Shown in pieces: positions 26,066 through 35,273 of a stretch of 64,000 bases of DNA. This stretch comes from Pseudomonadota bacterium. GTDB lineage: Bacteria; Pseudomonadota; Alphaproteobacteria; Rhodospirillales; Magnetospirillaceae. Every line of letters begins with the position of its first letter. Position 1 is the first letter of the stretch. The notes beneath the pieces are model-generated. The model did no database searches, had not been told where the DNA came from, and saw only the letters and a list, made by a program, of their open reading frames with translations. The stretch lies in contig JAJYTF010000005.1 in assembly GCA_021793155.1 (NCBI GenBank), positions 162,195-226,194 on the forward strand, read 5' to 3'. A program made the position numbers and the translations under genes.

Positions 26066-29000
26066 AGGCTGGAATTTCGGGCGCCATAACGCGTCATTTC
26101 ATCAATTCACCGCTGACACCGCTGCTGCTCATGGCCTCCCTGGTGGTGGGCGCCGTCGCCCTGGCCAAGCTGCCGCGCGAAGAGGAGCCGCAAATCAGCG
26201 TGCCGATGGTGGACATCATCGTCAACGCCAACGGCTTCCCCGCCCAGGACGCGGTGGAACTGGTAACGAAGCCGATCGAAGACATCGTCAAGGGCATCCG
26301 CCAGGTCGAACATGTGTACTCGCAGACCGAGGACGACCATGTCGTGGTGACGGCCCGCTTCCTGGTCGGCACCGACGAGGACGCCGCCATCGTGCGGGTC
26401 CACGATCAATTGACTGCCCACATGGCCGAGATGCCGACCGGCATCGGTGAGCCGCTGATCATCGGACGCGGCATCGACGACGTTGCCACGGTGGTCCTGA
26501 ATCTGTCGCCCAAGCCGGCCTGGCAAAACCACTGGAACGACAACGGCCTGTTCGACGTGGCGCAGGAACTGCAGCATGAACTGATGAAGGTTGACGATGT
26601 GGGGCTGACCTACATCGTCGGCGGCCGTCCCGATCAGATCCGCGTCGAGCCCGATCCGGAGCGCCTTTCCCTGTACGGCATCTCCATCAACCAACTGATC
26701 GACAAGGTGGCGCAAGCCAACCGCGCGTTCAGCGCAGGAGCGGTGCGCCAGGCGGATTCGTCCATCCCGGTCATCGCCGGACGGACCCTGTCGGGCATGC
26801 CCGATATTGGCCAGTTGCTGCTGACCACCGCAGATGGGCGGCCCGTCTACGTCAAGGATGTGGCGAAGACGATCGTCGGATGGGCGCCGGCCGAGCATTA
26901 CACATGGACATTCCAGAAGGCGGCCGGCGGCCGGCTGGAAAAGCGGCCCTCGGTAAGCCTGGCCCTGGCGAAACGCAAGGGCGCCAACGCGGTCACCGTG
27001 GCCCACGATATCCTGAACCGCCTCGCCATGGTGGAGGGTCGCCTGGTTCCGTCGGACGTCGCGGTGACGGTCAGTCGCAACTACGGCGAAACAGCCTCGG
27101 ACAAAGCCAACGAACTGCTTTTGCACTTGGCCATCGCCACCATCACCATCGTCGGCCTGATCACCTTCCTGCTCGGCTGGCGCGAAGGATTGGTGGTGCT
27201 GGTGGTCATTCCGGTGACCATCTTGCTGACCCTGTTCGCGTCGTGGCTGATGGGCTACACGATCAATCGGGTGAGTCTGTTCGCCCTGATCTTCTCGATC
27301 GGCATCCTGGTGGACGACGCCATCGTCATCATCGAGAACATCGCCCGCCATTGGCGAATGAGGGACGGGCGGGAAAAGGTGCAGGCGGCCATCGACGCCG
27401 TGGCCGAAGTCGGCAACCCGACCATCGTGGCCACCCTGACCATCGTCGTCGCGCTGCTGCCGATGATGTTCGTCTCGGGCCTGATGGGCCCCTACATGAG
27501 TCCGATCCCGGCCAACGCTTCGGCCGCCATGGTGTTTTCCTTTTTTGTCGCGGTCATCCTCACCCCCTGGCTGCTGATGCGCACCCACCGCGGCTCGACG
27601 GCTGCCGGCGACGAGGCGCACGACCATACCGGCGGCCTGGGGCGGATCTACCTGCGCATCGCACGCCCACTGCTGACCGGCCGCAGCCGCTCGAAAAAGC
27701 TGCTGTTGTGGGTCACCGTAGCTACACTCGTGGCCTGTTCGCTGTTTGCTTTCAAAGCGGTCACGGTCAAACTGCTGCCGTTCGACAACAAATCCGAAGT
27801 TCAGGTTGTGCTCGACCTGCCGCGCGGCAGCTCGCTCGAAGAAACCGACAGGACGCTGACCGCTGCGGCCGGCAAACTGGCCAACCTCCCCGAACTGGTC
27901 GATATCCAGTCGCAGGCGGGAACTGCCGCGCCGTTCAATTTCAACGGCCTGGTCCGCCACTACTACCTGCGCTCGGAACCGCAGCAGGGCGACCTGATGG
28001 TCAACCTGACGCCCAAGGGTGAGCGCCACCGGGGCAGTCACGAGATCGCCCTGGACATCCGTCAACGGCTGAAATCGCTGCCCTTGCCACCCGGCGGCAG
28101 CATCAAGGTGGTCGAGGTCCCTCCCGGCCCGCCGGTGCTTTCCACCCTGCTGGCCGAAGTCTACGGACCCACACCCGAGGCTCGCCGCGCCGCCGCGGCC
28201 ACCGTGCGCAAGGCGTTCGAGTCCGTCGATTTCATTGTCGACGTGGATGATTCCTACGGCCGCCGCAGCAAGCGCATGCGGGTAACTCTCGACCGCGATG
28301 CCATGGAATTCCACGGCGTCGAGGAAAAGGCGGTCTACGACGCCATCAATGCCCTGATGAACGGCGTCAGCGTCGGCTATTTCCAGCGGGGCCACGGTGC
28401 GAAGCCGGAAGAAATCGTGGTGCGCCTGCCCAACCGCGACAACTTCCCCGGCGAATACCTTGCCTCCACTCCGGTTCCCGCGCAGAACGGTACGGTGGAA
28501 TTGGGCGACGTGGTGCGGGTGGCCTACGAACCGGCATCCTTCCCCATCTTTCGACGCGACGGGCGTTTCGCCGAGATGGTTCAGGCGGATCTGGCCGGGC
28601 GCTACGAAGCGCCGATCTACGGCATGCTGGCGGTCGACGACAAACTTAAGGACAGCGGCATCGAGGTCCGCTTCCACGGCCAGCCGCAGGACGAAAGCAA
28701 GCCCACGCTCCTGTGGGACGGCGAGTGGGAAATCACCTATGTCACTTTCCGCGACATGGGCGCCGCTTTCGGTGTCGCCATTCTTGGCATTTACCTGCTG
28801 GTGGTGGCGCAGTTCGGATCGTTCCGCGTTCCGTTGGTGATCCTGGTACCGGTTCCTCTGACTCTGGTGGGCATCGTCCTCGGCCACCTGCTTTTCGGCG
28901 CGCCGTTCACCGCCACTTCAATGATCGGTTTCATCGCCTTAGCCGGCATCATCGTCCGCAATTCGATCCTGCTGGTGGATTTCATCCGCCATCGCCGAGC

Positions 29001-29262
29001 CGAGGGGGTCACGCTGCGCCAAGCGCTGCTTGATGCAGGCGCGATCCGCGTCAAGCCGATCTTCCTGACGGCCGCGGCAGCGATGATCGGCGCGGCCTTC
29101 ATCCTGACCGACCCAATCTTCCAGGGCTTGGCCATCAGCCTGGTGTTTGGCCTTGCATCGTCGACCGCGCTGACCTTGCTGGTCATCCCGGCCCTTTACG
29201 TCTGGCTGCGCGACGACCACCAGGGGTTCGGCGCCAAGGAGGTTGTCCATGAGCGAGTATGA
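26062..29262 (+). CDS. RND efflux pump, inner-membrane permease
   Basis: The 1066-aa AcrB-type permease has the expected twelve-helix layout with two large periplasmic loops. The proton-relay pair in TM4 is present (ILVDDAIVIIEN). The TM10 lysine of AcrB is arginine here (IIVRNSILLVDF). KLPREEEPQISVP after TM1 and PILLA-like loops suggest a hydrophobic or multi-substrate pump rather than the CzcA metal type, but substrate is not readable. It is the middle gene of an adaptor-pump-DUF6125 operon, overlapping the first by 4 bp and the third by 14 bp. Confidence 0.92.
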   Translation: MKAGISGAITRHFINSPLTPLLLMASLVVGAVALAKLPREEEPQISVPMVDIIVNANGFPAQDAVELVTKPIEDIVKGIRQVEHVYSQTEDDHVVVTARFLVGTDEDAAIVRVHDQLTAHMAEMPTGIGEPLIIGRGIDDVATVVLNLSPKPAWQNHWNDNGLFDVAQELQHELMKVDDVGLTYIVGGRPDQIRVEPDPERLSLYGISINQLIDKVAQANRAFSAGAVRQADSSIPVIAGRTLSGMPDIGQLLLTTADGRPVYVKDVAKTIVGWAPAEHYTWTFQKAAGGRLEKRPSVSLALAKRKGANAVTVAHDILNRLAMVEGRLVPSDVAVTVSRNYGETASDKANELLLHLAIATITIVGLITFLLGWREGLVVLVVIPVTILLTLFASWLMGYTINRVSLFALIFSIGILVDDAIVIIENIARHWRMRDGREKVQAAIDAVAEVGNPTIVATLTIVVALLPMMFVSGLMGPYMSPIPANASAAMVFSFFVAVILTPWLLMRTHRGSTAAGDEAHDHTGGLGRIYLRIARPLLTGRSRSKKLLLWVTVATLVACSLFAFKAVTVKLLPFDNKSEVQVVLDLPRGSSLEETDRTLTAAAGKLANLPELVDIQSQAGTAAPFNFNGLVRHYYLRSEPQQGDLMVNLTPKGERHRGSHEIALDIRQRLKSLPLPPGGSIKVVEVPPGPPVLSTLLAEVYGPTPEARRAAAATVRKAFESVDFIVDVDDSYGRRSKRMRVTLDRDAMEFHGVEEKAVYDAINALMNGVSVGYFQRGHGAKPEEIVVRLPNRDNFPGEYLASTPVPAQNGTVELGDVVRVAYEPASFPIFRRDGRFAEMVQADLAGRYEAPIYGMLAVDDKLKDSGIEVRFHGQPQDESKPTLLWDGEWEITYVTFRDMGAAFGVAILGIYLLVVAQFGSFRVPLVILVPVPLTLVGIVLGHLLFGAPFTATSMIGFIALAGIIVRNSILLVDFIRHRRAEGVTLRQALLDAGAIRVKPIFLTAAAAMIGAAFILTDPIFQGLAISLVFGLASSTALTLLVIPALYVWLRDDHQGFGAKEVVHERV

Positions 29263-29986
29263 TGAAGGGCACACGGCCCAGGCCTTGATCGACGCGATCC
29301 GGCGCATGGCTGTGCATTATGGGCTGTGGTTCGCCAATGCAGCCAGCCGGTTCGGCATCGACAAGGCCCTGGCCATGGAAAAGGAAGCAGGTAACCGGGC
29401 TTTCTCAATCATCGCCGAACGCCTTTGCGCCCTTCTCGGAGTGGAGCAGAAGGACGGCGTGCCTGTCCCCTTAGCCACCATGGACGAGGAACGCAAGAAG
29501 GCCTTGCTGAAAGCGCTGGCGGTCAATTGGCTGGCGCTCGACGGCGTGTGGTTCCAAGCGGTCGAAGGGCGCGAGGGAATGGCCGCCGCAAAGGATGTCA
29601 ATGACGCCTGCTGGGCCTGGTTTTCGCCCCTCGAAGCGGCTCGCATCAAGGAGCTGGCCGGCCTGCCCGAGGCCGGCGGATTGGAGGCGCTGGCCGAAAG
29701 CTTCGCCCACCGGCTTTACGGCTCGATCAACGAGCAGGAAGTGTTCTTCGACACCGACGGCTCACTGGTGATGCGCATGACCAACTGCCGGGTGCAGGCG
29801 GCGCGCCAGCGCAAGGGCCTCCCCGACTACCCGTGCAAGTCGGGCGGAGTGGTGGAATACACCAGCTTCGCCCACACCATGGATCCGCGGATCCGTTGCG
29901 AATGCATCGCCTGTCCGCCCGATCCGCACCCGGCCGACTGGTTCTGCGCCTGGCGCTTCCGACTTACCGAGGCGGCCCCATCCTAG
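29249..29986 (+). CDS. DUF6125-family protein
   Basis: This 245-aa cytosolic protein has no signal or membrane helix. The segment NWLALDGVWFQAVEGREGM followed by an EAARIKEL helix matches the DUF6125 family. A C-terminal cluster of cysteines (C-K-S, CEC-IAC, F-C-A-W) could bind a metal or cluster. Its function is unknown. The start at 29249 has AAGGAGG 6 nt upstream and lies inside the pump gene, so the operon makes it with the pump. A relation to sensing or modifying the pump substrate is only suggested by position. It overlaps the convergent LTXXQ gene by 23 bp. Confidence 0.75.
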   Translation: MSEYDEGHTAQALIDAIRRMAVHYGLWFANAASRFGIDKALAMEKEAGNRAFSIIAERLCALLGVEQKDGVPVPLATMDEERKKALLKALAVNWLALDGVWFQAVEGREGMAAAKDVNDACWAWFSPLEAARIKELAGLPEAGGLEALAESFAHRLYGSINEQEVFFDTDGSLVMRMTNCRVQAARQRKGLPDYPCKSGGVVEYTSFAHTMDPRIRCECIACPPDPHPADWFCAWRFRLTEAAPS

Positions 29987-30476
29987 GCTGGAACGCCGGG
30001 GCGACCTGGTTGAGGGTATTACGTTGCTCGGGCGTCAGAACGCTGGCGAGGCCGTCACGAGCCTTCAGCACCTCGCTATGCAGCTGCAGGCCCACTTCCC
30101 GATGGCTGGCGCGGATTTGCTCGCGCTCCGCCACCGTTGCCGGCGGCGACTGCAACATGGTTTGGCGCTGGGCCTGGCGCGTTTCCCAGGCGTTGGTGAC
30201 GGCGTCGGCGTAAGCCTTCCATTGCATCTCCTGCTGGGCGGTGACGCCGAGCTTCTGCTTGAGAGCCGGCAGGGTGGCGGGGTCCTGGAGCCCTCCCCCT
30301 CCCCGACGCATCATTCCCGGCCCGGGCCCCACACCGGAACCGGGGCCCATCCCCATGCCGGCGCCGGGGCCCGGACCAGGTCCACCCGACCCCGTCCCCG
30401 CCCCTTGTGCAAGGGCACTCAACGGCGCGGCGAGGAGGGATATAGCGAGGATCGCGGCGAAAGATGTGGCACGCAT
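29964..30476 (-). CDS. Periplasmic LTXXQ-motif (Spy/CpxP-like) protein
   Basis: The 170-aa protein has a signal peptide (about residues 1-24). A glycine/proline/methionine-rich linker (about 25-62) and a helical domain follow, with a VTAQQ segment near 76 and LTPEQRNTLNQV near 150. The LTxxQ motifs define the Spy/CpxP-like group of periplasmic chaperones that respond to envelope stress. The Met/Gly-rich tract could bind soft metals, as speculation. It converges with the RND operon and overlaps it by 23 bp. Confidence 0.78.
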   Translation of the reverse strand: MRATSFAAILAISLLAAPLSALAQGAGTGSGGPGPGPGAGMGMGPGSGVGPGPGMMRRGGGGLQDPATLPALKQKLGVTAQQEMQWKAYADAVTNAWETRQAQRQTMLQSPPATVAEREQIRASHREVGLQLHSEVLKARDGLASVLTPEQRNTLNQVAPAFQPRMGPPR

Positions 30477-31083
30477 AGCGGTCTCCTTGGCTGGACCGAT
30501 AGCCCCTCGTAGCTCATAGTAGCAGATTCAAATGCGTCACATCTATTACAATTTTGCACTCTCATCCTAGTCTTCAGATGCCCTAGAAGCGGCTTACATC
30601 CAATGATATGAAGAATTCCTCCAGTCGATCCGATAGAGTTATTGCCTTCCTCTTCTGATGTGTTTCTCGGCTGAGATTGGCTTGCGGCACAGTTTTCCTG
30701 GCCAGCGACTCAGGGAAATTTTCCCATCATGCTGGAGTGCGGGGTTTGGCGCCGATGGCGGTCCACACGATGCGCCCAAGGGAACGGCAAGCCGATTCCT
30801 AGGGAAGCCCATACGAAAAAATACGTAGATTGAGAACAGGCTGGACCATCCAACCCTGATCCAAGGGCAAAGGAAGTCCTGGGAAACAGAACGCTCCGGA
30901 CAGACAGCGGGAGCACTTGCACACATTAAGCACCGGAACCTCCTCTGTGCTATTTTTGGCACACCTGTGCAAAATGGATGAGGCTAAAATCTCGTTTAAT
31001 TTACATTTTCATGGCGGACCGGCTCCCTTGAAAGGGCAAGGAGCGAACCCGCATAGACGGGAAGGATACAAGGGAGATCAAGA
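30477..31083. other. Intergenic region between LTXXQ and SphA-like genes
   Basis: About 600 bp without a convincing gene. Near 30959-30970 there is GCACA-CC-TGTGC flanked by T and A runs, a possible operator about 110 bp before the porin-like gene. Just before that gene, CTCCCTTG can pair with CAAGGAG and CCCG with CGGG, so its leader may be structured. Confidence 0.4.
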
Positions 31084-32019
31084 ATGATTAAAAAGATTGT
31101 TTGCTTGGCGACGGTTGCTGCAGCCGCGGGGTTCGTAAACAGTCAAGCCTCGGCGGAAGAACTGTGGGATCCCCATCTGTTCGGCATCAACGAAGGCCTT
31201 GCCATGGGCGCGCTCCCGCCGCAGGGTGTTTATGCTATCAACAACTCTTATTTTGCCACTTTCAAAGTTCCCCAAGCCAATCCGGCGATGAACAATGCGC
31301 TGAAGCTCGATTCCTACGTGGACGTGCCGATCCTGTTGTGGAGCACGGGCCTCAAGGTCTTGGGCGCTGATTATGGCGTCGGCCTCGCCCAGCCGTTCGA
31401 CTACACGAGCATCGGCCCGGCCGGTTCCCAGGCTGCGCATTGGGGCACCTACAACACCCTGGTGATCCCCGCCATTCTGGCCTGGACACTGCCCTATGAC
31501 TTCCATGTGTCGGCCAGCTTGGGCATCTATGCGGACGACGCCAGTTCGTCGTTTGCCGTCGGGCATACGCCGGCCTACGGCGTGGGTGCCGGCATGGCCA
31601 ACTGGACCTTCGAGCCGGGCGTGTCCGTCAGCTGGCTGCATGATGGCTGGAACATCACCTTGGAAACCTACTACGACGCCAGCACCCAGGACGGCAACAG
31701 TGCCAAGACCCTGGGCATAACTGGTCTGCCCGGGTCCTACCAGTCGGGTGATGAGTTCGGCACCTCGTTCACCATCATGAAGACCATCGGCAAGTGGTCC
31801 GGCGGCCTCGGCGGTTATACCCTCAACCAGCTGCAACGCGACCAGATCAATGGTGTCTCGGCGGCAGGCACCGTCGACCAGAAGATTGGCCTGGGACCGA
31901 TTGTCGGTTACAACTTCGGACCGGTCGAACTGCAGGCGATGTACAACCACGATGTGGTTGATCACTACGCTCCTGGCGGCGACTTCTTCAACGTTCGCCT
32001 GATCGTGCCGTTCAAGTAA
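31084..32019 (+). CDS. SphA-like outer membrane beta-barrel (Phenol_MetA_deg family)
   Basis: The 311-aa protein has a signal peptide (about 1-24, cleaved at ASAEE) and alternating aromatic strands through its length, ending in RLIVPFK. It opens with LWDPHLFGINEGLAMGALPPQGVYAINN, typical of the Phenol_MetA_deg/SphA group, proposed outer-membrane channels for hydrophobic compounds. GGGAG sits 8 nt before the ATG. A textbook terminator follows the stop by 28 bp. It is a single-gene unit; regulation cannot be read from it. Confidence 0.82.
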   Translation: MIKKIVCLATVAAAAGFVNSQASAEELWDPHLFGINEGLAMGALPPQGVYAINNSYFATFKVPQANPAMNNALKLDSYVDVPILLWSTGLKVLGADYGVGLAQPFDYTSIGPAGSQAAHWGTYNTLVIPAILAWTLPYDFHVSASLGIYADDASSSFAVGHTPAYGVGAGMANWTFEPGVSVSWLHDGWNITLETYYDASTQDGNSAKTLGITGLPGSYQSGDEFGTSFTIMKTIGKWSGGLGGYTLNQLQRDQINGVSAAGTVDQKIGLGPIVGYNFGPVELQAMYNHDVVDHYAPGGDFFNVRLIVPFK

Positions 32020-32047
32020 TAAGCAAAGTATCTCCGAGAATGGGGGG

Positions 32048-32081
32048 GGGGAAACGGGCGACAGTCCGTTTCCCCTTTTTT
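32048..32081 (+). terminator. Rho-independent terminator
   Basis: GGGGAAACGG pairs with CCGTTTCCCC around an 8-nt loop and is followed by six T residues. It ends the SphA-like gene on the plus strand. Confidence 0.92.
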
Positions 32082-32141
32082 CATTTGCACAGATCGATGC
32101 GCCCAGCAAAGACCGCAAGCCTCTGATCGCGCATAAAAAAA

Positions 32142-32173
32142 TACGCAACACCTGCTGCGACGGGTGCTGCGTA
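32142..32173. other. Imperfect inverted repeat
   Basis: TACGCAACACC pairs with GGTGCTGCGTA with one mismatch around a 10-nt loop. It lies in the 420-bp gap between the SphA-like gene and the outer-membrane channel gene; no gene is seen there. It may be an operator or terminator. Confidence 0.35.
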
Positions 32174-32441
32174 TAGGCTTTGCCAATCCAAGCTTATAGA
32201 TTTGCGCCAAGCGAATAGGGGGGTTCGCGCAATATCGTTTCACACAAAATGGCACAATGCAGAATGCCACAGAAGTAAAATGCACTTTAAATCAGCAGTC
32301 TGCTCGCCCTCATCATCAGGGTTACGCCAGGCGACTTACCCAGTTCAATTTTCCCTGCTTTTCAACCTGAGGTCTGCAGTCTAGTGCCAAAGCCCATCGA
32401 TCGCATCGGTGTACATATAGGTCAACTGTTACCTTTCCGGA

Positions 32442-33971
32442 TCACGGCTTAAGGCCTTCCCCATGCGGCGGGTTGACCAGGCGCTCGAACATGGCGATCA
32501 AAGCCGGATGCGGCAGACGCACCGGCGGGATCTCCTGATAGCGCTCCCAACCGCCCCCCAAACTTTTGAAGACGGCGACGAACTGATCTGCGGCCGCCTG
32601 CTGCGCCGCTACCAGACTGGCTTCCAGTGCGTATTCCTGGCGTTCGGCATCGACCACGTTGAGGTAATCGGTCAGGCCGCGATTGTACCGCTCGGTGGCC
32701 AGGGTCAGCGCCCGCTGGCTCGCCACCAGCGCCACCTCGAGGTTCTTGACGCGGTCCTGCTGGGCGCTGAATGCCGACACGGCGGTATCCACGTCCCGCA
32801 CGGCGACCAGAATGGCCTGCTTGTACGCGATAAGCTGCGCATGCGTCTGGAGGTCGGCGATGTCGACCAATGCATCGAGCGACCCGAAATCGAGGATAGG
32901 CCAGTAGGCCGAGGGTCCCAAGGACCACAAATGGGCGTAATGGCCGTTGGCCACTCTCGATGACTGCACGCCGATGCTGGCCCCTACGGAGACCTGCGGG
33001 AACAGGTTGGCGGTGGCGACGCCGATTCGCGCGGTGTCCGCAGCCAGTTGTCGTTCGGCCTCCCTGATGTCGGGTCGGCGCTGGATGAGGTCGAGCGGCA
33101 GACCTGGCTGGATCCGCTCCGGCAGGGCGGGGATCGCCGCCGGGTTGGCCAGCTCTTCGGCCATATCTTCGGGATAGCGGCCGAGCAACGCCGCAATGGT
33201 GTATTGCGCCGCATCGATCGCCGCGGCCAGGGGCGCTATCTGGGCATGCAGCGTCGCCACCTCGCGCTCGGCAAGCGTCAGGTCCAGTTCGTTGGTCAGT
33301 CCGCGTTCGAACCGAATCTTGAGGAAATCGCGCGACTGCTCGGCCGCGGCGACGTCCTGGCGCAGCACGGCCAGGCTTGTCTGCAAGCCACGCAGATCCA
33401 GATAGGCCCGCACCACGTCGGCGATAACGTTGATCAACACCAGATTGCGGGCCTCGGCCGCAGCCTCGGCATCGTAGATACCCGCCTCGATCGCTCGCCG
33501 ATAGCGGCCGAAAAGATCCAGTTCCCAAAGCGTGTCGAAGCCGGCCACTTGCCGGATATGCTGCAGTTCATGGGCGTTGTCGCCCGACGTCAGGACCGAA
33601 GGGACACGGCCCCGCGTACTGTCGCGGCCGCTGCCGTTGGCAGCCGCAGCCGCCGCATCGACTTCCGGCAGGGCCGCGGCGATCAATACAGCTTCCTCGG
33701 TCCTGGCCTGCTGGAGACGGGTGAGCGCGATCTCCACATCGGGATTGGCCTTGATGGCCTGGCCCACCAGCGAATCGAGGTGCGGATCCTCGAGAGAGCG
33801 CCACCATTGGGTATAGTCGATCTCCGGCTTGCTCGGCGACGCCGGCGTCGCCGAGGCGAATGATGCCGGCGCCGGCAGCTCTGGCTCGTGGTAATCAGGC
33901 CCCACGGCACAGGCGGCCAAACTACCCGCCACAAGCAGTTGCAGAACTGCAGTCCGGGGTAGCCGGCTCAC
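32442..33971 (-). CDS. Outer-membrane efflux channel (OprM/NodT lipoprotein)
   Basis: The 509-aa lipoprotein has a signal with lipobox (LLVAGSLAAC) followed by VGPDYHEP, typical of the OprM/NodT group. Two OEP repeats form the alpha-barrel (about 70-260 and 280-480). It begins with a GTG that overlaps the adaptor stop (GTGA). Operon order is pump, adaptor, channel, so this completes a tripartite system. The substrate is unknown. Confidence 0.88.
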   Translation of the reverse strand: MSRLPRTAVLQLLVAGSLAACAVGPDYHEPELPAPASFASATPASPSKPEIDYTQWWRSLEDPHLDSLVGQAIKANPDVEIALTRLQQARTEEAVLIAAALPEVDAAAAAANGSGRDSTRGRVPSVLTSGDNAHELQHIRQVAGFDTLWELDLFGRYRRAIEAGIYDAEAAAEARNLVLINVIADVVRAYLDLRGLQTSLAVLRQDVAAAEQSRDFLKIRFERGLTNELDLTLAEREVATLHAQIAPLAAAIDAAQYTIAALLGRYPEDMAEELANPAAIPALPERIQPGLPLDLIQRRPDIREAERQLAADTARIGVATANLFPQVSVGASIGVQSSRVANGHYAHLWSLGPSAYWPILDFGSLDALVDIADLQTHAQLIAYKQAILVAVRDVDTAVSAFSAQQDRVKNLEVALVASQRALTLATERYNRGLTDYLNVVDAERQEYALEASLVAAQQAAADQFVAVFKSLGGGWERYQEIPPVRLPHPALIAMFERLVNPPHGEGLKP

Positions 33972-35254
33972 TGAACAGGCTCCGCCGCAAGCCTGCCGAA
34001 GGTTCGCCGGTCCTCGGTAGTCACCTGGACCTTTTCGCCCTCGACGATCTGGTTGCTGATATTGAGGATGACTTTCGCCCCCTCCGGCACACCGCTCGCG
34101 AGGTCGATCACATTGCCTTCGTCGCGCAGGATCGAAACCGGCAGGAAGCGCACCTTGCTGTCGTCGTCCACCACCGCGACCTGCGGGCTCCGGGCGCGAA
34201 ACACCAGGGCGGCCGCCGGTACCTCGACCGCGCCTTCGGTGACGAGCCGAAACCCCACCTGGACATACATGCCGGGGACCAACGCCAGGTCCGGATTGGG
34301 CAGGTCAACTTCCACGCGGAAGGTTCGGGCCGTCGGGTCGATCGCCTCCGATGTCCGGGTGATCTGGCCGGAAAACCTGCGGCCGGCCAGTGCCTCTGCG
34401 GTAATCTCCGCCGACACCCCGACCTTCATCAGGTCGGTCTGTGCGCTTTGCGGAACCTCGACGAAGACCCGGATCGGGTCGGCCTTGGACATCCGATAGA
34501 GCGGCGTAGTCTGCGACGAACTGCCGGCCGAGACAAGATCACCGATATCGATACGCCGCTGTGTGATGGTCCCGCCATAGGGCGCCGTAACCTGTTTGAA
34601 CAGCTGGAAGGAGTTCAGGCGATCGACTTCCGCCTGGTCGGCGTTTGCCTCGGCTCGAGCCGCGGCAAGTTTGGCCTGTGCGCTCGCATATTGCGCCTTC
34701 TTGTCTTCACGCTCCTGCTCGGAGACCACACCCTTCGGCGAATCCCGCCAGCGGGCATAGGTCGTCTCGGCAAAAGCGGCTTCCGCCTCGCGCATCCTGA
34801 CCGTGGCGTCCGCCGAACGCAGCTTGGCTTTCGCCGCAGCCAGCGCGGCATCGAGTTCCGGGGTGTCGATGGTCGCCAACACCTGCCCGCGCTTCACATG
34901 GTCGCCGATATCAGCGGACCAGCCGCCCACGTAACCGTTCACCCGGGCGTAAATGGTGCTGGCATACCAGGCAGCCGTCTCGCCCGGCAGCACCAGCGGC
35001 CGTCCCGCCGGAGCGGCGCGCACGATGGCCACTTCGACGCGGGGCGGCGCCGCAGCGTCGGCGGCGGCGTCGACTGCCAGCCGCCGATCGTGGTAGGAAC
35101 GCAGCCCGTGCACCAACAGGAAGCCTGCCAGCAAGACGAGGAGCAGCCCGCCGGCAAAGATACGGATCCTGCGCCCCGTCCCAGGCGAAACATCGCCGGC
35201 AGGGGACCGCGGCCCGGCCGGCGGCGCGGCTGCCGGCCGGGAGATTTCCATCAT
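33968..35254 (-). CDS. RND efflux adaptor (MFP family)
   Basis: The 428-aa protein has a cytoplasmic Pro/Arg-rich tail and one membrane anchor (FAGGLLLVLLAGFLLVHGL near 36-55). The lipoyl edge (YASTIYARVNGYVGGW), an alpha-hairpin with SADAT/EAANAD heptads and a beta-barrel with membrane-proximal part follow. Start at the paired ATGs 35251/35254, 20 bp after the pump stop. A longer frame to 35443 re-reads the pump gene. It should join the RND at 35274 to the OMF at 32442. The N-terminal anchor rather than signal peptide marks it off from the adaptor at 25025. Confidence 0.87.
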   Translation of the reverse strand: MMEISRPAAAPPAGPRSPAGDVSPGTGRRIRIFAGGLLLVLLAGFLLVHGLRSYHDRRLAVDAAADAAAPPRVEVAIVRAAPAGRPLVLPGETAAWYASTIYARVNGYVGGWSADIGDHVKRGQVLATIDTPELDAALAAAKAKLRSADATVRMREAEAAFAETTYARWRDSPKGVVSEQEREDKKAQYASAQAKLAAARAEANADQAEVDRLNSFQLFKQVTAPYGGTITQRRIDIGDLVSAGSSSQTTPLYRMSKADPIRVFVEVPQSAQTDLMKVGVSAEITAEALAGRRFSGQITRTSEAIDPTARTFRVEVDLPNPDLALVPGMYVQVGFRLVTEGAVEVPAAALVFRARSPQVAVVDDDSKVRFLPVSILRDEGNVIDLASGVPEGAKVILNISNQIVEGEKVQVTTEDRRTFGRLAAEPVQ

Positions 35255-35273
35255 GGCCCCGCCAGACTCGTCA

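Noticed and set aside
26107..28887. A 926-aa open frame on the minus strand
   Set aside because: It lies fully opposite the RND pump gene, has His/Gln/Arg-rich composition typical of a GC-rich antisense frame, and shows no domain or ribosome site.
30639..30962. Possible 107-aa protein in a 600-bp gap
   Set aside because: Composition is random, there is no ribosome site, and no domain is seen.
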